64,000 bases of DNA from Polystyrenella longa (GTDB lineage Bacteria; Planctomycetota; Planctomycetia; Planctomycetales; Planctomycetaceae), in assembly GCF_007750395.1 (NCBI RefSeq), contig NZ_CP036281.1:4363001-4427000 (forward strand), written 5' to 3'. Every line of letters begins with the position of its first letter. Positions within the stretch are counted from its first letter, which is position 1. The position numbers were made by a program, and so were the translations under genes. Shown here one piece after another: positions 8,765 to 18,009 of this stretch. The notes under the pieces were generated by a model. That model worked only from the letters and a program-made list of their open reading frames with translations, searched no databases and had not been told where the DNA came from.

Positions 8765-9958
8765 TCAAACGCGGCGACAAACGATGATATGCGCTTTCGA
8801 TTGCACTCGGGCGAAGATCAATGTCACTGGATCTGAACCCGTCAGCGGCAGACGCTTACGAATGGCGGTGGCGTCGGTGGGAAGATGACGGCTTTTGATC
8901 TCTACTTGCCCCGCCGGATGCTGCTGGAAATATTTTTTCAGCAGCTTCAGGTTGTTCGGCAAGACTTCCTGAACTTCAAAACCACTGACGAATGGAGAAT
9001 CGACATACTCTTCGGAAGTCAGATACTCCTCCTCCTCGTCCAACCGAGCGAGCCCAAGACGTTCGCTCAAGAGGTCAATCAGACTGGCTCGAACCACAGC
9101 CGGGTCTGGATCGTATAAATAAGTCTGTAATTCATCGAAGGCGGGTAGGGTGGAGAGAGGGCTGCCAACGAGACTTTCGCCAGCAGGAAGCGAAGTCGCC
9201 CGGTGGAGGCCAGGTTCCGCCAGTTCGCCGAACCAGATCGTCGCTTCTTTGCATTCTCCACCCAGGCTGATCAATTCAATTTCCGCGCCAGGAAACTTGC
9301 CATAGAAATTGCTGGCAGGGCTCAGCTTCAGGGCGCCACCGCGTGCGGTCTGGACCAGCTGCTGCATGAACTCCAGCCCCGGTTCGTATTGCTCCAGCCG
9401 CATCGTTCGCGAACGCGTCTTCGATGAACGCCGATCTGGATCCAGATGGACCCACTTCCCGGAGTGGTCGATTCGTGTGACATCTTCCGTATGAGCCGTT
9501 AATTGTTGCCCAAATCCATAACAAGCGGCGTTCTCTTCTGCCTGCCATGCATGCAGGGGGGCAAGATCATAAGTGTGAACTGGGCCCCGGGACGCCAAGG
9601 CAACGGCATCGCCGCCGATACCCGTACAATAATCGTGAATTTCGTCCTGCTGGATTCGTTCCGCGAACTGGCTCGCTTTATAGAAGGCAACTGCTTCTGG
9701 CGTTGCCTGCTCGAGACCAATCCGGTCGAACCACATTTCACTGGCGCGGGAAAATTTCTTAGCCCCTTTTTCACGCAGTTCGTGCAGGGTAATCGCCGTG
9801 CGAACCAGGTGCGGAGGATAATCTTTGCGGAGATCCTGCTGCAATCGCAATTCGCTACTCGTTGAATGAGCCAGCTGTTTCAGGATCTCGGGAGTTCGCC
9901 TCAGTTCCTTCCACAGATCAAGTTGCTCGTGGGATTCTTGGTCAGCGGGAATATTCAT
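8765..9958 (-). CDS. Class I SAM-dependent methyltransferase with THUMP-like C-terminal domain
   Basis: 397 residues from the chosen ATG at 9958. A helical N-terminal region precedes a Rossmann methyltransferase core: motif I region IHDYCTGIGGDAVAL, then VHTYDLAPLHAWQAEENA, and WVHLDPDRR in the place of the catalytic loop. The C-terminal ~100 residues (EVLPNNLKLLKKYF, GQVEIKSRHLPTDA) match the THUMP-like domain of a bacterial family thought to modify RNA. The start is chosen because its ATG shares one base with the stop of surE (TGATG), implying translational coupling; an upstream in-frame ATG inside surE would add 39 residues of no family resemblance. The modified substrate is unknown. Confidence 0.82.
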   Translation of the reverse strand: MNIPADQESHEQLDLWKELRRTPEILKQLAHSTSSELRLQQDLRKDYPPHLVRTAITLHELREKGAKKFSRASEMWFDRIGLEQATPEAVAFYKASQFAERIQQDEIHDYCTGIGGDAVALASRGPVHTYDLAPLHAWQAEENAACYGFGQQLTAHTEDVTRIDHSGKWVHLDPDRRSSKTRSRTMRLEQYEPGLEFMQQLVQTARGGALKLSPASNFYGKFPGAEIELISLGGECKEATIWFGELAEPGLHRATSLPAGESLVGSPLSTLPAFDELQTYLYDPDPAVVRASLIDLLSERLGLARLDEEEEYLTSEEYVDSPFVSGFEVQEVLPNNLKLLKKYFQQHPAGQVEIKSRHLPTDATAIRKRLPLTGSDPVTLIFARVQSKAHIIVCRRV

Positions 9959-10668
9959 CACGGAATCGATGCGTTCTTGGTTTGCAGATTGACGAGGCTC
10001 AACGAAATTTTTCCACCGAAGCAGACACCCACGTCTGTTTCTGGTTGGCGGGGTCGGTTGACATAATTTCCCCACACGTAGTGTAGCCGGCCATCCCTTT
10101 GTTCGTAACTGACCGGTAAGGGTTCCGGCTCTAACGGTGCAAGTTCGTAGGTGGTGTCTGCTTTCAGATGTTCGGAATCGGGCAGATTGATATTCCAGAA
10201 GGATTGCCGATCGATCGGTTTGTTGATCAGTTCGCTACCAAGCCGGTTCACTGCTTTTTCGGCATTCTCCCAGTGAAATGGAACGGCACCATTTCGAAAA
10301 TGAGAGATGGCAATCCCAGGTATGCCGTGCATAACCCCTTCTCGAACAGCCGCGACTGTTCCCGACATGAAGACATCGACCCCCAGATTACCTCCGTGAT
10401 TGATTCCGGAGATAACCCAATCTATGGGTAATTGCAAATGCTTGATCGCAACACGAACACAGTCAGCAGGAGTCCCCGTCAACGAATATTGATTCTTGTT
10501 ATGTTCCACCAAATCAAGAGGACGATCTGTCGTGACCGTGTGGCTGCAACCGGAGAGATGTTGGTCGGGAGCGATCACATACAACTTTCCCAATGGTGCG
10601 AACGCTCGCTCCAAAGCACGTAAGCCTTCCGCGTCGATCCCGTCGTCGTTCGTCAGTAAAAAATTCAT
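9958..10668 (-). CDS. surE: 5'/3'-nucleotidase SurE
   Basis: Metal-dependent nucleoside monophosphate phosphatase, 236 residues. The N-terminal MNFLLTNDDG supplies metal ligands Asp8 and Asp9; Ser39 lies in LSGCSHTVT, and Asn90 in SGINHGGNLG is the remaining ligand. The conserved SGTVAAVREG follows. The length is slightly short but complete (family 240-260). Its stop overlaps the start of the THUMP-like methyltransferase gene, so the two form an operon. Together with the RNA-modifying look of the partner, a nucleotide or RNA housekeeping role is plausible; that link is inference. Confidence 0.94.
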   Translation of the reverse strand: MNFLLTNDDGIDAEGLRALERAFAPLGKLYVIAPDQHLSGCSHTVTTDRPLDLVEHNKNQYSLTGTPADCVRVAIKHLQLPIDWVISGINHGGNLGVDVFMSGTVAAVREGVMHGIPGIAISHFRNGAVPFHWENAEKAVNRLGSELINKPIDRQSFWNINLPDSEHLKADTTYELAPLEPEPLPVSYEQRDGRLHYVWGNYVNRPRQPETDVGVCFGGKISLSLVNLQTKNASIP

Positions 10669-10738
10669 ACCCAGCTTACCTGTCTCTTTCCCTACGGTTC
10701 GTCGTTTTGTTTCTGTGTTTATTTATAGCCAACAGCGC

Positions 10739-10777
10739 AAAAAAAGTCCTGCCTTCGCTAAGCAAAGACAGGACTTT
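10739..10777 (-). terminator. Terminator of the SGNH hydrolase gene
   Basis: Stem AAAGTCCTG (10743-10751) with CAGGACTTT (10769-10777); the minus-strand transcript then enters a T-run complementary to the A-run at 10739-10745. It sits between the SGNH gene end and the start of surE. Confidence 0.8.
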
Positions 10778-10803
10778 CTCATGAGATCAACTGACAGTCA
10801 TAT

Positions 10804-12168
10804 TTAGTCGACTTTGATCAGGCGATAAACGTGTGGCTGAGGTTTATTGATTTCGAAGATCTTATCTTCGAGTGCTTTTGCTTTCGCTTCGGCATCAGCA
10901 ACTCGTTTTTCCAGATCGCCGAGTTGTACTTCTGCCTTCGACACTAAATCTTTTGCTTCTTTGCTTTCTGGATTTGCGGCCAACTCACGCAGATGCCGAG
11001 AGTATCGCTGGAACAGACTCCAGATCGCACGGAGTTCGTGTACCGGACCATCATTTCGCTCTTTGTTGATTGCGGCGACTTCGGCGGCCTGCTGATACTG
11101 TGGAGTGTTCGCATTCCCCTGCAATTCCAGATGGCGCTCTAACTGAGTTGAAGTGTAAGTGCCGATTTCCTGGTCATCAATTAAGAGCTTATATTTGCTC
11201 GATTCCAGACCATGGATTTCGAGAGATTCTCGGCTGAATTTATGCCCCAGCTTGGTCAGGGCGACACCTTCTGCGGCTTCTTCGGGAATGACCAGGGGCA
11301 AGCTTTCAGCGTGGGCTGTAAATTCAAGTCCATCGTCGAGTAGCTTGATACCGCTCAGTTCGCCGTTTTTCATTGATGCATGAACGGTTCCTTTGTTGTC
11401 AATCTCGACATTGATTGAGGAAACGAGGCGATCAACCTGCATGTCCTCCAGAATCGCCACTGCCATCACCAATTGGCCTGAAGGACCGGGGTGGACCGCA
11501 TCTTTGATCATAGTGAAGTCAGGATCTGTTTTGCGCTGATCGAGCGTGATGTCGTTCAACGGAGTGAACATGTCCACAAATCCGTAGCCATTATTTAAAG
11601 CCTGTTCCTGTAACCAGCGGCCAAAGTAAGCGAGGACAGAGTTGTAGAATTCCAACCGTTGCTCCGGGGAATCGGGGCGACTGATTCGCGCGGCACGGGA
11701 ATCGTACATGGTGGGAGTCATCAGAATCGGAGTCGCTCCAATCGCATCAAGTCGATTGAGGAGTTCCGTCATTCCATTATGGTACAAATTCATCGTGGGC
11801 TGATTGAAAGGAACGTAATGCCCGTCATTCATGCCCAGCAGAATAGTGACGTACTTGGGATTATAAGCGGCGACATCGCGATCAAATCGATCGAGAGCAT
11901 CCAGTGCCTGGGCACCACCGACGCCGGCGTTATGGAATTGCAGTCGCATATTAGGATAACGGGTGTAAAAATAGTCTTCCACGTACTGCGTGTAGAGGCA
12001 TTGATGAGTAATACTGTCCCCAAGAAAGACGATGCAGTCTCCCTCGGCGAGTTCCATTTTTCCAACGATCGGTTGGGCACCTTCCTGTGCCGGAGCAGCC
12101 TGGGAAGCAAAAGCAGTGATGCTCAAAATGAGCATCAGCAGGAGCGAAGAAGATCGGAGTCTATTCAC
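10804..12168 (-). CDS. Secreted SGNH/GDSL hydrolase with C-terminal coiled coil
   Basis: 454 residues. The signal peptide ends near residue 27 (ASQAAPAQ). The SGNH blocks are all visible: nucleophile Ser52 in FLGDSITH, Gly83-84 in GVGGAQ, Asn114 in LLGMNDG, and the Asp223/His226 pair in DAVHPG. This predicts an esterase or carbohydrate acetylesterase acting outside the cytoplasm. After the catalytic domain (to about 245) comes a beta-rich linker and, at about 395-445, an Ala/Glu/Lys-rich helix that should form a coiled coil (SKAEVQLGDLEKRVADAEAK). The natural ester is unknown. It is monocistronic, with its own terminator. Confidence 0.88.
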   Translation of the reverse strand: MNRLRSSSLLLMLILSITAFASQAAPAQEGAQPIVGKMELAEGDCIVFLGDSITHQCLYTQYVEDYFYTRYPNMRLQFHNAGVGGAQALDALDRFDRDVAAYNPKYVTILLGMNDGHYVPFNQPTMNLYHNGMTELLNRLDAIGATPILMTPTMYDSRAARISRPDSPEQRLEFYNSVLAYFGRWLQEQALNNGYGFVDMFTPLNDITLDQRKTDPDFTMIKDAVHPGPSGQLVMAVAILEDMQVDRLVSSINVEIDNKGTVHASMKNGELSGIKLLDDGLEFTAHAESLPLVIPEEAAEGVALTKLGHKFSRESLEIHGLESSKYKLLIDDQEIGTYTSTQLERHLELQGNANTPQYQQAAEVAAINKERNDGPVHELRAIWSLFQRYSRHLRELAANPESKEAKDLVSKAEVQLGDLEKRVADAEAKAKALEDKIFEINKPQPHVYRLIKVD

Positions 12169-12538
12169 GATGTGGGCCTTCTAATTCTAAGTCTGAGAGA
12201 AATACTGAGTGAGATTATGTAGCGAACCCCTATTGTTACCTATCCGAGAGACGCATTTCCAGTCTTTCGATTCATTCCTGATAAACATCAAGCACGATTG
12301 TCCGGCGGGCCTCGTCCGGGAAAGGGCTTAGTTTCAATAGGGTACGACGGTCCTTCTGAACCTGTTCAATCAGCTCCCTCATCCCCTTTTTATTCGATCG
12401 AGATTTGTCCGCCATGGTGGCATACACTGGGCTTATATGAGCATTTCACTGCTGGCCAAACTCATTCCGGGGGAAAACTTTTGCTGGATTTCTTCGGACT
12501 CATCGACTGGCAAAGGAGGGTGCGAACGGCATCATTTC
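12169..12538. other. Gene-free stretch between two minus-strand genes
   Basis: 370 nt that must carry the SGNH promoter and the 3' end of the PhoD-like transcript. I see no strong hairpin with a T-run, no tRNA and no convincing open frame. Confidence 0.4.
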
Positions 12539-14404
12539 TTAGAATCGAATTTTTAGCGGTTCGGCATCACGCTGATCGAGAGGGAGACTCTCGATGTGCT
12601 CGACTGACTTGGTCTTTCCGTCTGATTTGAAACGTATCGTATAGGTCGCTTCTCGAAAGACGGGAGGCTGCCAGCTGTTGCCGTTGATTCGGATCGTGTA
12701 AACGATTTCATCAAGGTATTCATCAACGACTTGCACAACGGGATTTGTTGCATTTTCAAATTGTAGTTCGGGCAACCAACCGAGTGGCTTGCGGGCATAG
12801 TTATCTTCCTGCTGAATGACAATCGGCCAACCTTCAAATTGCTTCGCATCCGGGTCTTCGACATCAACATGTCTTGGCCAGCATTCCATCGTGATCTGAC
12901 GAGACTTCTTGTTGAAACGGACAATGCCAAAACCAGCGGCATTAAAGTTTTCCGAGGTCGGATTGGCGTAGGCGTGCATCGTTAACTTGTTGCGAAATCC
13001 GTCATAAAATTGTCCTGCGAAGGGAAGGTCGTTTCCTTCCAGGCGTCCTTCCGGTTCTTCCAGTGGCCACCACCAGCGGCCATAGTAGTTGACGATCGAG
13101 GGGACACAGAACGAGAAACCAGAATCTTCCCAACTGTGGACACCATGATGAATCACCGTCGCCAAGTGCTGATCACCCGCAAGGTGAAATCCGAAGCAGC
13201 GACGAATCTCTTCCAGTGCTCGCGCGCGACCCGCTTGTGGCCAACCATTGGAATCGAGATCCGCGAGTAATCGGGAATCACTCTTTCCGTGAATATGAGC
13301 GCCGCCACCGAAGATTGTTTGGGAAAGCACGACTTTCATTTCGGCCTGATCCCAGTCCTGACCCCATTCGTGCAGAAACTTCAGTTGCCGTGAACCCAGC
13401 AAGCGTGCCTCGGGAACGTCGACCGTAGTCGGGTCGTAATTTGGATTGTTGATATGGTCCGGCCGGGGTCCTTGCTTGGGAATCAGCCCAGCAGGACCAG
13501 TCTTCCATTTTCGATCTTCGATGACCGCGAAGTCGATATCACCCCAGTTTAGATTGGTGTAATAAACGGAGATATCCTGCTCAATCGGTGTGGGATCATA
13601 CGGGTCGGGCAGGTGGCTGGCCTGTGCTTTCTGCACCATGTTGACGTACTCAGCCGACATGATATATCCACCGTCCGCTCCACCGGGAAGATGCGAAACC
13701 TTGCCTCCTTCGCCCCACAGATTTCCTTGTCCCACATCGTGATCGTCCGGGATCGTAATTGTCGGACGGTCCTTGATGATCTCACCAAACTGGCGACCGA
13801 ATAGTAGCCAGGCAGCGGTGTGCTCTTTATGGTCGTAACTTTGGTCGCCGGAGAAGAAGAGCAAATCGGGATCGAGTTTTTTAATGTTCTCTACGACGTC
13901 TGTTCGGGGGGAACGATCCGAATTTGAGTTGCCCGTAAATCCTGCGACGACGATTTCTTCTTTGTCGATCGGGTTCTCTCGAATAACACCGGTATATTCG
14001 CTCCCTCCCGCATGGCTCAAGCGATAGGGATAACGACGACTGTCGTTCCAGTTTTGTAATCGGAACGTCGCCAGCCCATTTTCGTCCACGCGGGCCGTCG
14101 TGATTTTTTTCCAACCATTGCCACTGTCGACTTCAAGTACAACGTCACGCGATTCATTTTCCTCAAGTGGATAGAACTGAACGCTCATCTTCAGGACATG
14201 GTTGTGAAGCGTGTACAGCGCGAAGCCAATCACCTCATCACGAGGCACGTCCGGGATCGTCGGTTTGCCTCCCTTGCGGTCGATCTTGATTGGTTCCGGT
14301 TCTGTCGGTGGATTCTCTTCAGCCGGAACGATTCCGGGCATTGTTATCGAAAAAAGAAACAGTCCGAAGAGAGCACAAAGCAGCAAGCGAGTTAGTCGCA
14401 TCAT
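12539..14404 (-). CDS. Secreted PhoD-like metallophosphatase
   Basis: 621 residues from ATG at 14404, which places a hydrophobic signal peptide (MMRLTRLLLCALFGLFLFS) at the N-terminus; an ATG 84 nt upstream adds a polar leader that hides it. A beta-sandwich N-terminal domain (to about 150) precedes the phosphodiesterase fold. Metal-site motifs appear in order: VVAGFTGNSNSD, LLFFSGDQSYDH, TIPDDHDVGQGN, and CFGFHLAGDQHLAT. PhoD family enzymes hydrolyse phosphate mono- and diesters with Ca/Fe centres. A C-terminal beta domain follows (VYTIRINGNSWQPPVF). No pho box was identified. It may be expressed with the upstream ispH, whose end lies 61 nt away. Confidence 0.82.
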   Translation of the reverse strand: MMRLTRLLLCALFGLFLFSITMPGIVPAEENPPTEPEPIKIDRKGGKPTIPDVPRDEVIGFALYTLHNHVLKMSVQFYPLEENESRDVVLEVDSGNGWKKITTARVDENGLATFRLQNWNDSRRYPYRLSHAGGSEYTGVIRENPIDKEEIVVAGFTGNSNSDRSPRTDVVENIKKLDPDLLFFSGDQSYDHKEHTAAWLLFGRQFGEIIKDRPTITIPDDHDVGQGNLWGEGGKVSHLPGGADGGYIMSAEYVNMVQKAQASHLPDPYDPTPIEQDISVYYTNLNWGDIDFAVIEDRKWKTGPAGLIPKQGPRPDHINNPNYDPTTVDVPEARLLGSRQLKFLHEWGQDWDQAEMKVVLSQTIFGGGAHIHGKSDSRLLADLDSNGWPQAGRARALEEIRRCFGFHLAGDQHLATVIHHGVHSWEDSGFSFCVPSIVNYYGRWWWPLEEPEGRLEGNDLPFAGQFYDGFRNKLTMHAYANPTSENFNAAGFGIVRFNKKSRQITMECWPRHVDVEDPDAKQFEGWPIVIQQEDNYARKPLGWLPELQFENATNPVVQVVDEYLDEIVYTIRINGNSWQPPVFREATYTIRFKSDGKTKSVEHIESLPLDQRDAEPLKIRF

Positions 14405-14465
14405 AGGAGATCGATTTCTGTCGTAGCCATGGGAGGGAATAGTCGACGACGAATGGTCACTACTA

Positions 14466-15464
14466 TCAGATGGTATTCTGCAGAACACGTAAAGACTTCG
14501 GCAGCGGAAATTGAACTTTTTCTTCCTGCAAAGTGACTTCTTTTATTTGGGCATTGAATTTCTTGCGGAGATGTTCCACACAATCCTGCACGACGACTTC
14601 CGGGGCGGATGCACCTGCTGTGATCAACACCCGACTGCTATCTTTGAACCATTCGTCTTTCAGATCGGCTTCTCCATCAATTAAATATGCGGGAATACCG
14701 TGGGTTGAACCAATCTCTTTGAGACGCTGGCTGTTCGAACTGTTCTGGCTTCCCAGCACTAGCAGGATATCTGCCTGAGTAACAAGTTGGTGGACTGCAT
14801 CCTGGCGATTGGTTGTCGCGTAACAGATATCTTCTTTTGGTGGTGAAACGATCTGTGGGTAACGATTCTTTAAAGCCGTGATCACTTCGGTCGCTTCTTG
14901 AACGCTGAGTGTCGTCTGTGTCAGATACGCGAGGCGTTCTTCTGTGGTGAAGGGAAGTTTCTCAACATCTTCGGCTGTTTCGACCAGCGTTATACTTTCG
15001 GGTGCTTCGCCCATTGTTCCGATGACTTCGTCGTGACCTTCATGACCGACGAGAATGATATTATAATTCTCGCGTGCATACTTAAGCGCTTCGAGATGGA
15101 CCTTCGTGACGAGCGGACAGGTCGCGTCAATTGATTTTAATCTTCGTTCTTTGGCCAGGCTGCGAATTTCCGGAGAGACACCGTGAGCGCTGAACAGCAG
15201 GATGGAACCCTCGGGAACTTCCTTCAGGTCATTGACGAAAGAGACGCCTTCTTTGGTAAATCGGTTAACCACGTATTGATTATGAACGATTTCGTGATAG
15301 ACGTAAATGCCCGAACCAAACAGCCGGACAGCTTCTTCGAGGCAGGTGATCGCCATATTGACGCCCGCGCAAAAACCGCGGGGGTTAGCTAAAATAATTT
15401 CCATCGGAATCTCAGGTCTCGTTTTAGAGGCGGAACACGTAAACAAGTGGGATTTCGTATTCAT
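14466..15464 (-). CDS. ispH: 4-hydroxy-3-methylbut-2-enyl diphosphate reductase IspH
   Basis: The last enzyme of the MEP isoprenoid pathway; a 4Fe-4S reductase making IPP and DMAPP. The three cluster cysteines are Cys32 (NPRGFCAGV), Cys116 (IDATCPLV) and Cys214 (EDICYATTNRQ); the catalytic Glu is in VGHEGHDEVIG. Start choice: the family normally begins at the second Met (MEIILANPRG, 15404), but the ATG at 15464 has the better ribosome binding site (AGGAG, 8-nt spacer), so I keep the 20-residue extension. The gene is not clustered with other isoprenoid genes. Confidence 0.93.
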   Translation of the reverse strand: MNTKSHLFTCSASKTRPEIPMEIILANPRGFCAGVNMAITCLEEAVRLFGSGIYVYHEIVHNQYVVNRFTKEGVSFVNDLKEVPEGSILLFSAHGVSPEIRSLAKERRLKSIDATCPLVTKVHLEALKYARENYNIILVGHEGHDEVIGTMGEAPESITLVETAEDVEKLPFTTEERLAYLTQTTLSVQEATEVITALKNRYPQIVSPPKEDICYATTNRQDAVHQLVTQADILLVLGSQNSSNSQRLKEIGSTHGIPAYLIDGEADLKDEWFKDSSRVLITAGASAPEVVVQDCVEHLRKKFNAQIKEVTLQEEKVQFPLPKSLRVLQNTI

Positions 15465-15611
15465 TTACAGAGCTCCTGCATTATAGTCTTTTGGGGGTCA
15501 AGTTGAACATACTCGATTCGCACGGTTCCGACTCTTACTAACGAATCGTCGAATACAGCCTGTTGTTTGTGTTTGAAGAACCGTCAGAAACAGGGTGTCT
15601 TAACAGAAATA

Positions 15612-16103
15612 ATGTCAGCCGTTACCATGGCGGTACCATCGTTTATCGGAACAAGCAATATGACCGAACTCTCCCCAGACCCCGACGCCGATCCCAATTC
15701 CAGTACGATCAGGACAGGCGATGTTACAGAGGCCAAACAGGCTGGAAGATGGGCTGACTTCACACTTCTTGCCATCCACCTTACCGCTGCAGGATATTTG
15801 TACTGGGTCTTGGTTCTACTTGTTCCGCAATACACGCAATTATTTGAAGAGTTCGACTTACCACTTCCCGAGATGACCGTGATACTCATCGGCATCAGCA
15901 GTCAATTGGTGGATTTTCAATACTCGCTGATCCCTTTGGCTGGAGTTCTGTTTGCCATTAGCGACATCTATATGATCAGGTACACCGAAGGAAAGTGGTG
16001 GCGACCATTCTGGTTATACGGCGCACCTCTGCTATTAATGGGTACGGCGGGATTGGTTCAATTTGTTTTTCAACTCGCTCTACAACAGGCTCAACCATTT
16101 TGA
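15612..16103 (+). CDS. Small membrane protein with a GspF-like segment
   Basis: 163 residues from ATG 15612; an upstream TTG or a later ATG (15660) are alternatives and no site is clearly marked by a ribosome binding site. A polar N-terminal third is followed by three hydrophobic segments, near residues 50-70, 103-122 and 133-158. The segment between the first two (VPQYTQLFEEFDLPLPEMT) resembles the C-terminal part of type II secretion GspF/PilC subunits, where a P-x-F/Y-x-x-L-F motif is followed by LP-x-x-T. This is a resemblance only; no other secretion gene is near. The function is unknown. Confidence 0.55.
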   Translation: MSAVTMAVPSFIGTSNMTELSPDPDADPNSSTIRTGDVTEAKQAGRWADFTLLAIHLTAAGYLYWVLVLLVPQYTQLFEEFDLPLPEMTVILIGISSQLVDFQYSLIPLAGVLFAISDIYMIRYTEGKWWRPFWLYGAPLLLMGTAGLVQFVFQLALQQAQPF

Positions 16104-16174
16104 GTCGCCTGTTGGAACGGAAACCAGTTCACTGAGAAGCGGTGGAATCACCCACTGAAATGAATCACTTAATA

Positions 16175-16217
16175 AAAAAGCAGGGAAGCTTTCATGTGGA
16201 AAGTCCCCTGCTTTTGT
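16175..16217. terminator. Bidirectional terminator between convergent genes
   Basis: A long hairpin: GCAGGG near 16180-16185 pairs with CCCTGC at 16206-16211, and an inner CTTTC/GAAAG stem extends it. There are A residues before and T residues after, so it can serve both the membrane-protein gene and the cupredoxin gene. Confidence 0.8.
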
Positions 16218-16277
16218 CGTTTCTAATAAACCGATCAGAGTCACTCACTTAATCTAAGCAAGCCCCGATGAATTCGC

Positions 16278-17081
16278 TTACTCTTCGAATTCTTCGGCTT
16301 CAACTTTGACATCACCGAAGTCGTAGACTTCCCCTGCTTTCAAAGTGACTTCGACAGAAGATTTCGGACGGCCTTTTCCTTTGTTACCGGTCGTTTTAAT
16401 GTAGCCAGTTCGCTCGTGCCAAAGTCGGACTTTGATTTCTTTTCCAACCGGCAGATTTTTAATTTCGAAGGAGCCATCTTCACCCGTTACAGCAGTAAAG
16501 GGATTGTCGCTGACAACCCAGTAAGCCTTCATGTGTGAGTGAATGTCACAGACGACAGGGAAAGGAAGTCGTTCTTCCAAGGGCATTTCAACTTTGACCC
16601 CTTCCCGATTGTTCGCTGCGATGGCGAAGTTCACGTTATCGTTACTTGGAGCATTTGTGTGCGTGTTATGGGCACATGAATCGTCCGACTTAACGACGAT
16701 CTTCTGCCCTGTGGTCACAGTCAGGATGTGCGGGAAGAAGACACAGTTTTTCTGGTCGAAAACCACTTCTTCGGGAACTTCAGCGGAAGGATCAGCCAGG
16801 TCGTCTCCACGTAGATAGATCACGCAGTTAGCGATCCCTTTGCTGGCTTCATCAACAATCAGTGATTGATCTTTCTTGTCTTCTGCGGCGCAAACTTCGG
16901 CATCCTTCACAGCAGGATCACCTTTTTTGACAACTAGCTTAGGTGCAGGAACATCACCATCAAAAATGATGCGCCCTTTGATCGTGGCTGTCTCTGCCGC
17001 TTGAGAAACCATGGAACCGCAGGCAACCATGACGGCCGCCATCATCAGCACTGACTTTATCGCTGTTTTGCTCATATTCAT
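16278..17081 (-). CDS. Secreted cupredoxin (amicyanin/plastocyanin-like) with C-terminal beta domain
   Basis: 267 residues with a signal peptide ending near residue 29 (MVSQAAE). A type 1 copper site is readable: His138/His141 in SCAHNTHTN and Cys178-x-x-His181-x-x-Met184 in VVCDIHSHM, the spacing seen in amicyanin. The protein therefore probably carries electrons in the periplasm. After about residue 195 a carboxypeptidase-regulatory-like beta domain (GEDGSFEIKNLPVGKEIKV) follows. The acidic C-terminus is unusual. There is no adjacent oxidase, cytochrome or methylamine gene, so the redox partner is unknown. It ends just after the shared terminator. Confidence 0.8.
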   Translation of the reverse strand: MNMSKTAIKSVLMMAAVMVACGSMVSQAAETATIKGRIIFDGDVPAPKLVVKKGDPAVKDAEVCAAEDKKDQSLIVDEASKGIANCVIYLRGDDLADPSAEVPEEVVFDQKNCVFFPHILTVTTGQKIVVKSDDSCAHNTHTNAPSNDNVNFAIAANNREGVKVEMPLEERLPFPVVCDIHSHMKAYWVVSDNPFTAVTGEDGSFEIKNLPVGKEIKVRLWHERTGYIKTTGNKGKGRPKSSVEVTLKAGEVYDFGDVKVEAEEFEE

Positions 17082-17437
17082 TTCCTTGTGTTATTAATCC
17101 TCAGCAGTTGACGAGAAGGGAGATCGTTTCGGGTGCCATAAGAGGGAATCGGGACTAGAAAGCCCAATCAGAAGGCACGCGATGCCTAATACGAAACAAT
17201 CTTGCTCCAAACCAACATACCGCATCGAAAAGGCAAATGCGAGAGGTTAACAGCGGGGATTTTCGTTTTTTCCGGGCGAAATGAGCAGCTAAAAACAGGG
17301 GTGTAGCGGATTATTGATCCAGTGTTACTTCAAGCGAAATAGCATGCCTTGTTCAGTCGGATCAATCATAACAAAAGAGCGAGATTCCAGTACAGGTCGC
17401 CCCTGATTATCGATTGCTTTGATTCTTGGCTATAGGT
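17082..17437. other. Gene-free stretch upstream of the cupredoxin gene
   Basis: 356 nt holding the cupredoxin promoter region and the 3' flank of the 88-aa gene. I see only a short GGCA/TGCC repeat near 17173-17186, and nothing I can name. Confidence 0.35.
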
Positions 17438-17704
17438 CTAGAAGGGGGGCTGAAAGCCCATGACCTGGAATCGAGCCAGTTCCATCGGATTCGTAATTTT
17501 GAGCGCACTGATCGAATCGTAAGTCAGCATGACTTTCCGAGCGCCGTAGCTATCGGGGCGATCTCGTTCGACGAGAAGAATGTCCCCGGAAACCAGAAAG
17601 TTCACGAACGCGATCTGCTCCTGAAAGTTGGTTACCAGTAATCCTTCTTTGGCAATTGCTTCTGGCCAGTTTTCAAACATTGATTTCCAAGACTCGTTCG
17701 ACAT
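17438..17704 (-). CDS. Small hypothetical protein, 88 aa
   Basis: Not recognised. The sequence is well-formed: a helical N-terminal half (ESWKSMFENWPEAIAKEG) and a beta-rich second half (GDILLVERDRPDSYGARKVML, then YDSISALKITNP). The second half resembles small beta-barrel modules but gives no firm family. There is no signal peptide or membrane segment. It is isolated, with more than 200 nt free on each side. Confidence that it is real rests on residue composition and codon use only. Confidence 0.55.
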   Translation of the reverse strand: MSNESWKSMFENWPEAIAKEGLLVTNFQEQIAFVNFLVSGDILLVERDRPDSYGARKVMLTYDSISALKITNPMELARFQVMGFQPPF

Positions 17705-17950
17705 CGGGAATACCTTCCATGTTTTCGTTTAAATGACATCCTGTCATAGATGCAGGGTCCTTAACTGTCAGGACTCCTGTACTCAATCCAACACCATCAG
17801 ACACCGGACTTATCGGAACTGAAAATGAGGCGATTCCCTCACGATATCGCTATAGGGTAGTGTTATTTGCACACGCCTCGTCAATTTCTTTCGTCCGTCC
17901 ATCATCCAAGACTGAATAGCAATCGTCTCCAGGAGGTGAGAGTTCCGCGC

Positions 17951-17993
17951 ATAAAAAAAAGCAGACCGGAACTCTTACGAATTCCGGTCTGCT
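17951..17993 (-). terminator. Terminator of tRNA-Glu
   Basis: A perfect 12-bp stem (17960-17971 with 17982-17993) with a 10-nt loop. The complementary A-run at 17953-17960 gives at least seven U in the minus-strand transcript. It lies 17 nt from the tRNA 3' end. Confidence 0.9.
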
Positions 17994-18009
17994 TGTCGTC
18001 CGACAAAAA

